DNA of 56,659 nucleotides from a virus. This document shows, piece by piece, positions 19,101-29,926 of this stretch. The notes under the pieces were generated by a model. That model had not been told where the DNA came from and searched no databases. It worked only from the letters and a program-made list of their open reading frames with translations. Position numbers and translations under genes: made by a program. How positions within the stretch are numbered: position 1 is the stretch's first letter; every line of letters starts with the position of its first letter. The stretch covers positions 1 to 56,659 of IMG/VR virus record IMGVR_UViG_3300010297_000006; one strand, 5' to 3'.

Positions 19101-22100
19101 TGTTCCACCTACTCCTGTAAAGTTAGGATTACTTCCAGCATATCAGCCTCAAATATTTGTAGACACAACGTACTTAACACCTCAAAAAGTAATCCAAGGA
19201 CACGATGGAAGTATTGTTGTTGCTTATGATGATTACAGAGACGATTTACTTTTAGAACTAGAAAAAAGAATATTCAACAATATTAAAGTAAAATACGATC
19301 CTACTATTTTAGATATTCACGATTTTATTCCATCGTCAGATAGAACAACATATTTTACTCAAAAAGACATTGATGCAGCAATGTTAAATGGATTTAGTGA
19401 ATGGTTATCTTTTGCAAACAACTACGATTACACAAAAAATAATGTTGTTGACGGAAATGGATTCACATACAACTATACCGGTACAAATGATTTTAATGGT
19501 AAAATATTACAAGGCTCTTGGAGAAATGTATACAAAACTTTCTACGACACAGATCGTCCTCATACAAATCCATGGGAAATGTTAGGTTTTTATATTAAAC
19601 CAAAATGGTGGGAAGAAGTTTATGGGCCAGCTCCTTATACCAGAGACAACTTAGTTTTATGGCAAGATTTAGAAAAAGGTATTATACGTGAACCAAATAA
19701 GCCTATTTCTGTTAATACAAAATATGTAAGAACTGATTTAACAAAACATATACCAGTAGATGAATATGGTAGATTAATAGATCCCACTACAAGTGGATTA
19801 GCAAATAATGTTTTAATACAAAATGTTAAAAATATTTTTACTTATGGAGATATTAGTCCTGCAGAAAATGCTTGGAGACGCAGTAGCGATTACGTGTTTA
19901 GTTTGTTAAAAGCATGGATGTTATTAAACCCTGCAACAGTATTTGGCTTAGGTTTTGATAGAAGTCGTATCACGAAAAACATAGTGGGTAATATTGTGTG
20001 GAAAGACACACAAAAATCTATAAAACTTACAGATATAGTTGTTCCTAAAATTAAAGATAATATTCAATATTACACTTCTGGTATTATAAACTATGTTGCA
20101 GCAAATATTAATTCTAGAATAGATGCAAACTTAACTGATTATCAAAACGAGTTATCCAATATTAAAAATCAGTTAAGTTTAAGACTTGGCGGTTTTGCAG
20201 ATAAAAGTAAAATAAAACTAGTGTTAGATAGTAGAAGTCCTTTGAATAAAACTAGTGTTTTTGTTCCAGATGAAAACTACAAAATATTTTTAAACAAAAG
20301 TTCAGTATTAGATTTATCTGTTATTTCTGGTATGATTATAGAACAGATAAAAAATGCAGACGGTGAATCAAAAGGATTTACAATAAGAGGTTATGATAAT
20401 GCTAATCCAGTATTTTATTCATATAAGCACATAGAACAGTTTAATGATCCAGGAATAACAGTCGGAGGTGTAAGTGAAACTTTTGTCAACTGGGGATCAA
20501 ATCAACTTTATACAAAAGGAACTGTAGTATTTTATAATAGTCAATATTATAGGGCATCGATTACTCATACAAGTGATGCAACTTTTAACAGTGAAAACTT
20601 TGTAAAACTAGCCAAACTTCCTGAAGTTGGAGGAAAAAGTGCAAAGATTAGACGTGTATTTGATTTTAACGATTTAACAAAAGTTTATTACGGAACATAT
20701 TTTGAGACAATACAAGATGTGGTTGATTTTATGTGCGGCTACGAAGCCTATCTAAAACAACAAGGATTTATTTTTGACAATGTAAGTGACACAGGTATTT
20801 TAGAAGATATGACATTGTGTATTAAAGAGTTTTTATTTTTTAACACACAAAACTGGGATAATGGTGCAGTGATTGCAACTAGTCCTGTTGCAAATGCACT
20901 CAAATATCAAAAAGATTATTTTGGTGTTGACAACCTATACGATCCTTTTTATAACTTTAGTTTATTATCAGCAGATGGAGAAAGTCTAAATCCTTCTGTG
21001 TTAAATCTTTATAGAGATAACCTTGATTTTAATGTTAAGACTATAACGGAAAGTATTTATCTAGCTAAGTTGCCATTAATACAAACAGAGCATATTATTT
21101 TAGTTGATAACGAAACTGTCTTTAATGATATAATATTTGATGTCATTCCAGGATATAGACAAGAAAGAATAAAAGTTGTAGGATACAAAACAGATTATTG
21201 GGATGGTACACTTAATGTTCCTGGCTTCTTTTATGACGAAGCAAAAGTTATTGAATGGTCTCCTAATACTGATTATAATATTGGTGATCTTGTAAAGTTC
21301 AAACAGTTTTATTATTCAAACACATCAGGGCATACAAGTGGAGCAACATTTGACAGTACAAAATGGATTTTGTTATCTCAAAAACCTCAAGATCAACTAT
21401 TTCCTAACTGGGATTATAAAGCAAAACAGTTTGGAGATTTTTACGATCTAGATACTGATAACTTTGATACTGAACAACAAAGATTAGCTCAACATTTGAT
21501 AGGATATCAAAAACGTGAATATTTAAATAATATTATAACTGATCCAACCAGCCAATACAAGTTTTATCAAGGGTTTATACAAGATAAAGGTACAAAAAAT
21601 GCTTTAACTAAACTTTTTGATCCGTTAAGCACAGCAAATACAGACAGTATAGAATTTTTTGAAGAATGGGCGCTTAGATTAGGACAGTATGGAAGTATTG
21701 ATAATATAGAAGAAGTTGAATATCAACTAAATGACAAATATTTTAAAACTGAACCTCAAATAGTTGAACTTGTTGACAATTTAAGTAAAAATCGTACTGA
21801 TTTGACATTTGAGATTGCAAACTATCAAACTTATGCAAAACCAACAGGTTATACACATACCCCATTTAACACTAGAACAGATAATGACATATACACTAGA
21901 GATGCAGGATATGTAAGAGATAAAGATGTTGAGTGGCAAGTGCATGTTTATGACGAGTTAGTAAATTTAGATATTGAGCAAGTAAAAATCGGAGACAATG
22001 TTTGGGTTCATCAACAAGGCCAAGTTTGGAATGTTTTGCAAAATGTTGAAACTGATTTATTAGTAAACAAGTTAGAAGTAAACAATGATATTTTACAAGG

Positions 22101-25100
22101 TGTTCCTGGTTACACTCTTACTGTAGATACTTATTCTCATAATATTAATAAAGATGAAGTTATAGGTATTTACAGCAGTGTACAGAGTGGTAGAGGATTT
22201 TTTAAAGTTATTGATGTAAATGGTGCTTCTATTACTGTTGAAACATCAACTGATGTGGATGTTACAGCATTTAATGACAGCAGTATACCTGGAATATCTA
22301 GATTTGTTACTAGTCGTTTCACTACAGTAGATGATTGGATAACTAGTATTCGTGATCCTAAATCTTATACTAATACAAAAGTTTGGCTTGATACAGACAG
22401 CAACGGAGATTGGTCTGTCTATAAAAATACTAAAAACTGGAACTTGCAAGAAGAAGTAAACAGCACCTATGAAACAGATGTTGAGTTTTTAAGTGCCTTT
22501 GCAGTTAATGATAATAATACATTGTTAGCAGTGGGGGCACCTAGTTATCAAAACCCTAGTAATGTGGGCTCAGTAAAAATATGGTCTAGACCAAACGAAT
22601 CATTTGAAAAAACATCTGTATACGATTTAACACCAGATACTACTTACCACGATGACGATGCTAACTTTGGAGCAAGTATAGCAATCAGCCCAGATGGAAA
22701 ATATATAGCTGTTGGTGCACCTGATGCAAGCAATGTAAAAACAAAGTTTGTTGGAGACTTGTATAGCGCAGATAGTGCAAACATTTTATACAATGATATT
22801 GTAGCTGACAGAGGTATTTTATGGAAAGCCAACAAAAATATTGATGACATAGATTATAAAGTTGGCCAAGACGGCAGTACAATAAACAGTTTAAATGAAG
22901 ATTTTTCTCCTGTTTATATGATACCTGCAGATAACTTTGGAACAGCAAGCGGACTAAACAATCAAGGTGTTGTTTACATATTTAAAAAAGGTGACACACA
23001 ACTTTACGAATTAGATACTATTATAACAAGTCCAAATCCTACAGCAAATGAAGAGTTTGGCTACAAACTACATTTTAGAAATAACCCTACATCTGGATTA
23101 AAGTTGTTTATAGGTGCGCCTGGAAACGCTGCTGGTAAAATATATTTTGTAAACTATGATGATATAAATGGATGGGAATATACTGTTGACAGAGATTATA
23201 AAGGACAGTATAGTAACACATATGCTTATAATACAAATGATGTTGTACTATACGATTATGCATTTTATAAAGCACTAGATAACTTGACGCCTGGACAAGC
23301 AGATCCAACTGATGCTACAAAATGGGAGTTACTTACAGGTGAGGATACATGGAAAGAACATACAGGGTATGTTCCAAACTTTGCAGAAAGTTTAAATCCA
23401 AACAGTCAAAATATTTTTGTTAATGGAGCAAGAATAGGTGAAAACTTTGACGTAAACAAACACGGTGATGTTTTAGTTTTCACTAGCATCAACACTGTTA
23501 ATACAAAAGAAAGAAAAGTAGGAATATATGCTGCTCCGTATTTCCGTTGGCAATATGTACAAACATTAGAAAATGAGTTTGAAAACTTATTTGGTAGGAA
23601 TGTATCAATAAATGATAACGGAGATAAAGTTGCAGTAAGTGCTCAATATTATGATGGCTCTAGCACAGATAGTGGCGCTGTTTACGTTTATAAACAAACA
23701 GGAATGGGCATTACTGAATATGCGTTCCAACAACTAGTTGAAAATCCATTTAAAGGTGGACATAAACTTTTTGGCCAAAACATGAAGTTTAGTGGTAATA
23801 AACTTGCAGTAGTTGGAAAAAATATTGACACAATATATAAAACATCGTTTGACAACGACGAAACAATATTTGATGCAGGTAACACAAGTTTTGGTTACGT
23901 TGAGGAAAATACTGGCGGAATACAAATATTTGAAGAGATTGCTGATAAATTTGTATATGCTGAAACTTTAAAATATTTAAGAGATACAAGTACATACGAT
24001 TATGATTATTTTAACTTTGTAGACAATCATATATATGTTGCATTTGCAGACATGATTCCAGCAACAGAAAACAAAGTTGATGACCTACTCTACTTAGATA
24101 GTACATATACAAATCTCGGTGTTATTGCAGATTTTAGGATTAACAAATCTACTGACAGTTGGCAGGTTTTAGTTAATCAAGAAGAAAAAGTTAATATTTC
24201 AAACATCAATCGTGTTTTCATATATGACAAAAAGACAAAAGATATTATTACCAACTTGGATTTTATTGATCCTCGTTTAGGAAAAATACCTGGTCCTGCT
24301 GAACAAGAAATATATTATAAAACAACTTATGATCCTGCTGTTTATACAACAAGTGATTCTAGTAATGTTACTGTTGATGCAGGACTTAACTGGACCGATA
24401 CACAAGTAGGTAGACTTTGGTGGAATGTTAGTAAAGCAGCTTGGTACAATCCATATCAAGATAGCAACACATATAGAACATCTTACTTTAATAAACTTGT
24501 TTCAGGTTTTGAGATTGAAGTATGTGAATGGGTAGGCACAAGTTTACTTCCAAGTGAATGGAATAATATTGCAAATACAGCACAAGGCTTTGCCAATGGA
24601 ATAACTGGTACTGCATTATATGATGATAATACATTTAGCACTAGACCTATATTTGATGAGGTAAAACAGTCGTTTACAAACTATTACTTTTATTGGGTAA
24701 AAAATAAACTTGATGTGCCTGAAGATGGTGTTAGAAAACTTAGTGCAGACGATGTTGCAAAGATAATCACAGCGCCGCAAGATTATGGATATAGATTTAT
24801 TACACCATTAAGTTCGAATAGTTTTGCATTATATAATATTAAATCATATGTAAGTGGCACTGATTCAATTTTACATATTAGTTTTAATAAAAACCAAGAA
24901 AATAAAAATAATATTCATTATGAATATCAGTTATTAAGCGAAGGATATGCAACTACACCTATTGATTCTGAGATAGAAAGAAAATGGATAGATAGTTTAG
25001 TAGGATATGATGAAAATGTTAAACCAGTTCCAGATAAAGATATTCCAGCAAGTCAAAAAATAGGCGTTTTAAACTTTCCTAGACAGGGTATGTTTATTAA

Positions 25101-28100
25101 TAGACTCGAAGCTGTAAAACAGTTTGTTGAAAGGGTAAACAGTGTATTTACAACTATTCCTATAGTAGATAACTATGTTATTACAAAGTTACTTGACAAA
25201 GATGAAGTACCATTGGCTTCGAGTGGGTTGTTTGATACAACTGCTGATTCAGCAAGTCTTTTAAGATTTGTAGAAGTTTCTAAAGTACAAACTGCTTCTT
25301 TAACACCTATTGTAGAAAATGGTAGAATAACTGGTGCTAATATAATAAATCCAGGCCGCGGATATAAAAATGCTCCTTTAGTTAAAATAACATCAGCCAA
25401 TGGCAAAAACGCATATTTAAAAACATCTATAGACAGTGTTGGTAAAGTTGTTAGTGTTACAGTAGTAACGCAAGGGTTTGATTATGATAGTAATACACAG
25501 CTATCGATTAGAGACTTTTCTGTATTAGTAGAAAACGACGATACAGTAGGAGGTAGATGGGCAATCTACAGCTATCAAAATAAAGAATGGGTAAGAACAA
25601 ATAACCAAAACTATGATACAACAAAATATTGGGATTATGCAGATTGGTATGCTACTGGATACAATAGTAATACTGCAATAAATCATATTGCTAGTTATAC
25701 ATATGATTTGTTTGCTCTTGATGCAAATATCAACGATATTGTTAAAATTGAAAATGTTGGTTCAGGAGGTTGGTTATTATTAAAGAAAATAGATAATCAA
25801 CTAGTCGAAGATTATACTGTAAACTACGAAACTATTGGTAGACAAAATGGAACTATAAGTTTAAGCACAAGATTGTATGATTATAGTTTTGTAACAAGCG
25901 GATATGACGCTTCAATATATGATAGTGGTTTTTATGATAGAGAACCTATTCAAGAACTACGTAATATTTTAACTGCAATAAAAGATGATATATTTGTAGC
26001 AGATTTATCTATTGAATATAATAAGCTATTTTTTGCATCATTAAGATATGTGTTTTCTGAACAATCTAATGTTGACTGGGCATTTAAAACAAGTTTTGTA
26101 AAAGCAAAACATAATGTATCTGAGTTAGAACAAAAAATAAGTTATCAAAATGATAACCTAGAAAGTTACCAAGATTATGTAAATGAAGTAAAACCATATA
26201 AGACAAAAGTTAGAGAATATGTAAGTTCTTATACAAAAGTAGATCCAACTGGATCTTTAGTCACTGATTTTGATTTACCTCCAAGTCATAATAGTATTAC
26301 CAAGGAAATAGAAACAAGTAAAGCTGTTTTACAAAATAATAATATAGAGTTTCTTGATTCCAAATATGAACAATATCCTTTTAAAAGTTGGGTAGATAAC
26401 AACACATATGATGTTGTGTCTATAAAAGTTGCAGATGGTGGTAGCGGTTATTTGTCAGCGCCTCAAGTTTTTATATCAGGAGACAACGGTACAACTGCTG
26501 AAGCATTTTTATCAAGAGGTAGCGTAAAAGAAATACAAATAACAAACAAGGGCGGAAAATATTATACTGCTCCTGTTGTGACTCTTGAAGGCAACTTAGC
26601 AGATGACGGAACACCAGCAAGAGCGTCTGCAATATTAGGTAACGCTAATATCAGAAGCACTCATATGATAATGAAGTTTGATAGAGTATCTGGAAAAACT
26701 TATATTGCAAACATAGATACTAGTGAAACATTTACAGGAACTGGTGCTAAAAATAAGTTCCAACTTGAATGGCCAATGAACTTAAATATTAACACTTTTG
26801 AAGTTACTGTGGACAACAAAAAGTTGTTATCGAGTGAATATTTGTTTGGTAATGAAAGCAATAATAAAAAAACCTACGAAAGAAAACAAGGTTATATAAA
26901 CATTATTGATGCACCAGCTATAGATGCAGTAATATCTATTACTTACAAAAAAGATGTATCTATGCTAAGTGCCGCTGATAGAACAACATTGTATTATTCT
27001 CCAACTGCTGGTATGCCTGGAAATGATTTATCACAACTTATGTCAGGTGTTGAATATGAAGGTGCTATATATGATAGTATTGATTTTGGTACAGAAACAG
27101 GGTTTGATATTGGTGGATTTGCAGGAACTGGTTTTGATACATTTGTAAATACATTTGAAGATGAAATCTTTGAAATAACTTCAGATAGTACTTTAGTAGA
27201 AACATATATTTTATCTCAAGCATTAGAAACAGGTTACGAGTATAATGTATATGTAAAAGTAGCTGGAGAAACTCAAGAAGATGATTGGAAGATATACAGA
27301 TTAGATGATCCAGCATATGATGGAACAACTATTCTTGAAAATATATATGCTCAAATGTTACCAATACAAGGCGATGATAGCACTATTGAAGTAACAATAG
27401 ATTTAACAGATATTTCAACAGCACCTGGTGATAAAGTTATTATTAGTAAAAGTACAAGTGATGGAAGTTTCACACCTGTTGCAACAACATATGATACTGC
27501 TTTAAGTGGCGGTGATTTAGGATATACAACTGCAACAGGAATCGAAGCAGGAGATATTACAGTAGATGGCGATGGATTCTATACTTTAAATACTTCTAAA
27601 GGACCAGAAGAAATGGTCCCAGGCAAAGTTATTGACACATTAGATATACAAGTTTATACAAGAGCAAGCGATGGTGTTGCAAACATTACAGTTGCAAACT
27701 ATAGAATCGAAAATGATAGCACTGATGTATATGCATTGCCTGGTTTACCGCAATCAAATGATGCTGTGATTGTTAAGTTGGATGACGAAATATTGTCGAG
27801 TGATAGATACTCTATTGATTGGATCAATAAAACACTTTTGTTTGATGATAGTACAAGTAGTATCGGTAATACATTAAGTATTATAAGTTATGGTACTAAT
27901 GGTACAGGTTTACTAGATACAGATACAACAATATTTGACGGTAGTACTACTGGAATCGTGACATCAGTGTCTTGGGATAACGAGAGAAGTGCTTTAGTCA
28001 CTGTAAATGGTAAAGTTCAAACACAAAACAATCAATACACGTTGGTTGAAAGTAGCGCAGATGAACCATATCCACAACGAGTAAAAATACAGTTTGAGCC

Positions 28101-29904
28101 TGGTATACTTGTTGATGGTGATCATATACAATATTCTATTTACAATTCTATTGCAACTACTTACAGTCAGATTATTATAGATAATACTTTTGAATCAAAT
28201 GGAGAAAACTATTATCATAAGTTTACAGGAGATATACCTGTTCCATTTAATGCTGTACCTCTTTCTCATAGATTACTAGTAAAATCAAATAACAAAATAT
28301 TAAATCCAGGATACAGCATACAGTTTGCAGTTACAGAAGAAAGAACATATTATTTAGATGCATGGAACTTTGCTGATACTACAGCAATAGAACAACAAGA
28401 TGTACTAGTTTTTGAAGGCATGACACAACTTACAGACGATGCTTGGACATATGATCCAGTAAACTGCACTATTGATTTATTGCGCACAGATGTAGTATTA
28501 CCAGGATCTCAACTTTCTGTTTATGTCATAAAAGAAGCTGAATATTATATGGTAGATACAGAAGTTCAATTTGAAAGTATTGATAGTACAGCCTTAGATA
28601 TGACAGAGTTTGTACAACAAGGTGATACATTAACTTTACTTGCATCAGATAGTACTGAGTATTCAGGTATTGTTGAAAAAATTGTAGATAACTGTATTAC
28701 ATTTAGATCAATACAAAAAGACATAAAAGATGCTTTCCAAACCGATAATGAATTTATAGTGAGTGTTGCTGGAGAAGACAGTACACAGGTTAAAGTCTCA
28801 GGTGTTGAATATATTTTAAGTAATAATCTTACATTTGCTACTCCGCCTAGTAGCGGCGAAAATATTGAAATATATCAGTTTAGTAATCATGACGTAAATG
28901 ATTTTAACAGATACACGTATAATGTCACTTCTACCAGCGTAAGCCCAACAAGCGATACTTATGTAAGACGTAATCTTTTAAGTGCAGGCGTAATACAACT
29001 ACAAGATCCTATAATAGGAACAGCGTATGCATGGGTATCTAAAAACGGAGTACTTCTATCTCCAATAAAAGATTATATTGTTAGCGACGATGCTAAAGCA
29101 GTTAGGTTAAGAGAACTTCCGCAAGACAATGATGTTATAGACGTTTTACAATTTGGAAATCTACCAGTAACACCTAAGTTTGGATTTAGAATATTCAAAG
29201 ATATGCTTGGTAGAACTCATTACAAGCGTTTAAATCAAGAAAACAGTTATGTATTACAAAGTCCTTTAAACTACTATGATAATACAATATATTTAGAAAG
29301 TGTCGAAGGTTTATATATTCCTAATAGATCTAAAAATCTACCTGGTGTATTATTTATAGAAGGTGAGCGTGTTGAATATTTTGAAATCAAAAACAATACA
29401 GTTACTCAACTTAGAAGAGGCACATTAGGTACCGGCGTAAAAAATGTTTATGAAGAAGGCACCAGGATGTATGGACAAAGTTCAAACGAAACAATCGACT
29501 ACCAAGATACAACTATTGTTCAAACGATTAAAGCAGTTTCGCTAGATAGCACTCAACATATTTTAAATGATATTGTAACAGATATTAATGAAATAGATGT
29601 ATATGTAGCTGGTAAAAAGTTAGTTAAAACTCAGTTATCAGTGTTTAATCCTGCAAATGCGCTAGATAGTAGTGAAGGTGATACAATACTTGAACCTGAC
29701 TTTAGTTTAGAAACACGTATTAGCAGCGATGGTAGTACACAAGAAACAGTTTTACATTTAAGAGACGATCCTGTAGAAGGAACTGAAATAAAAATTGTAA
29801 GACAAACAGGAAAAGTATGGAATGATCCGGGAAAAAGTTTAGGTGACTCGGATAATGCTATATCAAAATTCATCCGTAGAGCAACTATTAGCTTACCTAA
29901 ATAA
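16123..29904 (+). CDS. Giant baseplate/tail structural protein (4593 residues) in the gp7 position
   Basis: One uninterrupted frame of 13.8 kb. It follows gp6 by a one-base overlap, where T4 has gp7 (1032 residues). Visible blocks: an N-terminal region with NFREYYWLPLGP near residue 150; AENAWRRSSDYVFSLLKAW near 1245; EEWALRLGQYGS near 1845; at least four FG-GAP-like beta-propeller blades between about 2120 and 2580 (such as LLAVGAPS, SPDGKYIAVGAPD, LFIGAPGNAAGKIYF, SGAVYVYKQTG); two copies of a GxGY...AP beta motif near 3070 and 3440; GMPGNDLSQLMSGVEY near 3635; and RRGTLGTG near 4430. No enzyme motif or membrane segment is evident. A role in the baseplate wedge or a peripheral host-contact structure is inferred from position and composition. 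The gp7 name is not proven. Confidence 0.7.
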   Translation: MSYDKNQSQSALPTDENYKRTSSDFLPKYFRTDTNKKFLQSSIDQMISSGTLEKLNSYAGRRYARATKIDDTFYPDVSKEREQYQFENSTVVKDTLDNVTFYGDYIDYLGALKYNGIDTKNHNILNKQQSYALDSHIDWDKFTNFREYYWLPLGPKRITVIGQSKSVQSTYKITTSDQDNNTTYVFTPNGFTNNPTITLYKEQTYRFEINTPGHPFAFTYNRNVEDLNPTEVIEQNNLSRIYTKGITKYVYNEEGKLVLTDKDYIENGVIEWTVPVDVPEDLYYISSTDINTSGIVLNKGIEENSEIDVEKEILGKKTYTTSTGITLSNGMKVRFAGNVTPATYSEGEWFIEGVGDSIRIINQQDLEVPAVFTDEIEVPFDAYNFDDVPFEYADSYPADQDYIVINRGSADRNPWSRYNRWFHRDVIIASALENNADPELDEEARGKRPIIEFSAGLKLWKHGNVTKKNINLVDTFTSDVFSTIEGSVGYSIDNTEITNGMRVMFTADPDPFVNGKIYTVNFILHNGRTQISLVPTDDSDPIAGETVLVTNGNSYKGKMFFYDGEKWNLSQDKLTVNQPPLFDLFDKDENNLNDTLYYPTSTFKGNKVFSYAVGSGPNDSILGFPIKYRNINNIGDIVFDYNLLSETISYQDELQNDFSVNSDVLFLKKYNYLGDNFEYKNAWVKTNKKTIQPVILQYNNMLNNFPIDCFTNAGNLDDLFVKVYIDGKKTNLFSITKRNSLAFVTLPNDLNAYALVVIKCYSNSPKNNNGTYEIPLNYERNPLNENITTFTLGEITDHVKTITEFHPDFEGESLGVNNLRDLGELSSYGRLLLQHEGPLNLPLYHLVSKEYNAISGLNLARKQYNTFKRAFLREAESSGFFGSVKDHVDYIIKVINKDKSTQQPFYTSDMIPFSGFTFEEHTVEFTGPDYFALKNTFDLTTPNSKAVLVYLNDVQLLHEIDYTFSNGFVYIDRELQINDVVKIYEYENTNGSFVPPTPVKLGLLPAYQPQIFVDTTYLTPQKVIQGHDGSIVVAYDDYRDDLLLELEKRIFNNIKVKYDPTILDIHDFIPSSDRTTYFTQKDIDAAMLNGFSEWLSFANNYDYTKNNVVDGNGFTYNYTGTNDFNGKILQGSWRNVYKTFYDTDRPHTNPWEMLGFYIKPKWWEEVYGPAPYTRDNLVLWQDLEKGIIREPNKPISVNTKYVRTDLTKHIPVDEYGRLIDPTTSGLANNVLIQNVKNIFTYGDISPAENAWRRSSDYVFSLLKAWMLLNPATVFGLGFDRSRITKNIVGNIVWKDTQKSIKLTDIVVPKIKDNIQYYTSGIINYVAANINSRIDANLTDYQNELSNIKNQLSLRLGGFADKSKIKLVLDSRSPLNKTSVFVPDENYKIFLNKSSVLDLSVISGMIIEQIKNADGESKGFTIRGYDNANPVFYSYKHIEQFNDPGITVGGVSETFVNWGSNQLYTKGTVVFYNSQYYRASITHTSDATFNSENFVKLAKLPEVGGKSAKIRRVFDFNDLTKVYYGTYFETIQDVVDFMCGYEAYLKQQGFIFDNVSDTGILEDMTLCIKEFLFFNTQNWDNGAVIATSPVANALKYQKDYFGVDNLYDPFYNFSLLSADGESLNPSVLNLYRDNLDFNVKTITESIYLAKLPLIQTEHIILVDNETVFNDIIFDVIPGYRQERIKVVGYKTDYWDGTLNVPGFFYDEAKVIEWSPNTDYNIGDLVKFKQFYYSNTSGHTSGATFDSTKWILLSQKPQDQLFPNWDYKAKQFGDFYDLDTDNFDTEQQRLAQHLIGYQKREYLNNIITDPTSQYKFYQGFIQDKGTKNALTKLFDPLSTANTDSIEFFEEWALRLGQYGSIDNIEEVEYQLNDKYFKTEPQIVELVDNLSKNRTDLTFEIANYQTYAKPTGYTHTPFNTRTDNDIYTRDAGYVRDKDVEWQVHVYDELVNLDIEQVKIGDNVWVHQQGQVWNVLQNVETDLLVNKLEVNNDILQGVPGYTLTVDTYSHNINKDEVIGIYSSVQSGRGFFKVIDVNGASITVETSTDVDVTAFNDSSIPGISRFVTSRFTTVDDWITSIRDPKSYTNTKVWLDTDSNGDWSVYKNTKNWNLQEEVNSTYETDVEFLSAFAVNDNNTLLAVGAPSYQNPSNVGSVKIWSRPNESFEKTSVYDLTPDTTYHDDDANFGASIAISPDGKYIAVGAPDASNVKTKFVGDLYSADSANILYNDIVADRGILWKANKNIDDIDYKVGQDGSTINSLNEDFSPVYMIPADNFGTASGLNNQGVVYIFKKGDTQLYELDTIITSPNPTANEEFGYKLHFRNNPTSGLKLFIGAPGNAAGKIYFVNYDDINGWEYTVDRDYKGQYSNTYAYNTNDVVLYDYAFYKALDNLTPGQADPTDATKWELLTGEDTWKEHTGYVPNFAESLNPNSQNIFVNGARIGENFDVNKHGDVLVFTSINTVNTKERKVGIYAAPYFRWQYVQTLENEFENLFGRNVSINDNGDKVAVSAQYYDGSSTDSGAVYVYKQTGMGITEYAFQQLVENPFKGGHKLFGQNMKFSGNKLAVVGKNIDTIYKTSFDNDETIFDAGNTSFGYVEENTGGIQIFEEIADKFVYAETLKYLRDTSTYDYDYFNFVDNHIYVAFADMIPATENKVDDLLYLDSTYTNLGVIADFRINKSTDSWQVLVNQEEKVNISNINRVFIYDKKTKDIITNLDFIDPRLGKIPGPAEQEIYYKTTYDPAVYTTSDSSNVTVDAGLNWTDTQVGRLWWNVSKAAWYNPYQDSNTYRTSYFNKLVSGFEIEVCEWVGTSLLPSEWNNIANTAQGFANGITGTALYDDNTFSTRPIFDEVKQSFTNYYFYWVKNKLDVPEDGVRKLSADDVAKIITAPQDYGYRFITPLSSNSFALYNIKSYVSGTDSILHISFNKNQENKNNIHYEYQLLSEGYATTPIDSEIERKWIDSLVGYDENVKPVPDKDIPASQKIGVLNFPRQGMFINRLEAVKQFVERVNSVFTTIPIVDNYVITKLLDKDEVPLASSGLFDTTADSASLLRFVEVSKVQTASLTPIVENGRITGANIINPGRGYKNAPLVKITSANGKNAYLKTSIDSVGKVVSVTVVTQGFDYDSNTQLSIRDFSVLVENDDTVGGRWAIYSYQNKEWVRTNNQNYDTTKYWDYADWYATGYNSNTAINHIASYTYDLFALDANINDIVKIENVGSGGWLLLKKIDNQLVEDYTVNYETIGRQNGTISLSTRLYDYSFVTSGYDASIYDSGFYDREPIQELRNILTAIKDDIFVADLSIEYNKLFFASLRYVFSEQSNVDWAFKTSFVKAKHNVSELEQKISYQNDNLESYQDYVNEVKPYKTKVREYVSSYTKVDPTGSLVTDFDLPPSHNSITKEIETSKAVLQNNNIEFLDSKYEQYPFKSWVDNNTYDVVSIKVADGGSGYLSAPQVFISGDNGTTAEAFLSRGSVKEIQITNKGGKYYTAPVVTLEGNLADDGTPARASAILGNANIRSTHMIMKFDRVSGKTYIANIDTSETFTGTGAKNKFQLEWPMNLNINTFEVTVDNKKLLSSEYLFGNESNNKKTYERKQGYINIIDAPAIDAVISITYKKDVSMLSAADRTTLYYSPTAGMPGNDLSQLMSGVEYEGAIYDSIDFGTETGFDIGGFAGTGFDTFVNTFEDEIFEITSDSTLVETYILSQALETGYEYNVYVKVAGETQEDDWKIYRLDDPAYDGTTILENIYAQMLPIQGDDSTIEVTIDLTDISTAPGDKVIISKSTSDGSFTPVATTYDTALSGGDLGYTTATGIEAGDITVDGDGFYTLNTSKGPEEMVPGKVIDTLDIQVYTRASDGVANITVANYRIENDSTDVYALPGLPQSNDAVIVKLDDEILSSDRYSIDWINKTLLFDDSTSSIGNTLSIISYGTNGTGLLDTDTTIFDGSTTGIVTSVSWDNERSALVTVNGKVQTQNNQYTLVESSADEPYPQRVKIQFEPGILVDGDHIQYSIYNSIATTYSQIIIDNTFESNGENYYHKFTGDIPVPFNAVPLSHRLLVKSNNKILNPGYSIQFAVTEERTYYLDAWNFADTTAIEQQDVLVFEGMTQLTDDAWTYDPVNCTIDLLRTDVVLPGSQLSVYVIKEAEYYMVDTEVQFESIDSTALDMTEFVQQGDTLTLLASDSTEYSGIVEKIVDNCITFRSIQKDIKDAFQTDNEFIVSVAGEDSTQVKVSGVEYILSNNLTFATPPSSGENIEIYQFSNHDVNDFNRYTYNVTSTSVSPTSDTYVRRNLLSAGVIQLQDPIIGTAYAWVSKNGVLLSPIKDYIVSDDAKAVRLRELPQDNDVIDVLQFGNLPVTPKFGFRIFKDMLGRTHYKRLNQENSYVLQSPLNYYDNTIYLESVEGLYIPNRSKNLPGVLFIEGERVEYFEIKNNTVTQLRRGTLGTGVKNVYEEGTRMYGQSSNETIDYQDTTIVQTIKAVSLDSTQHILNDIVTDINEIDVYVAGKKLVKTQLSVFNPANALDSSEGDTILEPDFSLETRISSDGSTQETVLHLRDDPVEGTEIKIVRQTGKVWNDPGKSLGDSDNAISKFIRRATISLPK

Positions 29905-29907
29905 ATA
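29900..29907 (+). promoter_or_regulatory. T4-type late promoter upstream of the 203-residue structural gene
   Basis: AATAAATA, within CTAAATAAATAC, overlaps the giant gene's stop and lies 19 bases before the ATG at 29927. The ribosome site AAGG follows. This would allow fibre genes to be transcribed without reading through the 13.8 kb gene. Confidence 0.55.
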
Positions 29908-29926
29908 CAGTATAAGGTACAAACAA

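Noticed and set aside
22644-23308. Several minus-strand open frames of 60-90 codons opposite the giant gene
   Set aside because: They follow from AT-rich coding DNA, lack ribosome sites, and lie in the beta-propeller region of a well-supported gene.
29843-29926. Possible earlier start for the 203-residue structural protein
   Set aside because: It would overlap the giant gene by 62 bases with no ribosome site; ATG 29927 has a late motif and AAGG upstream.
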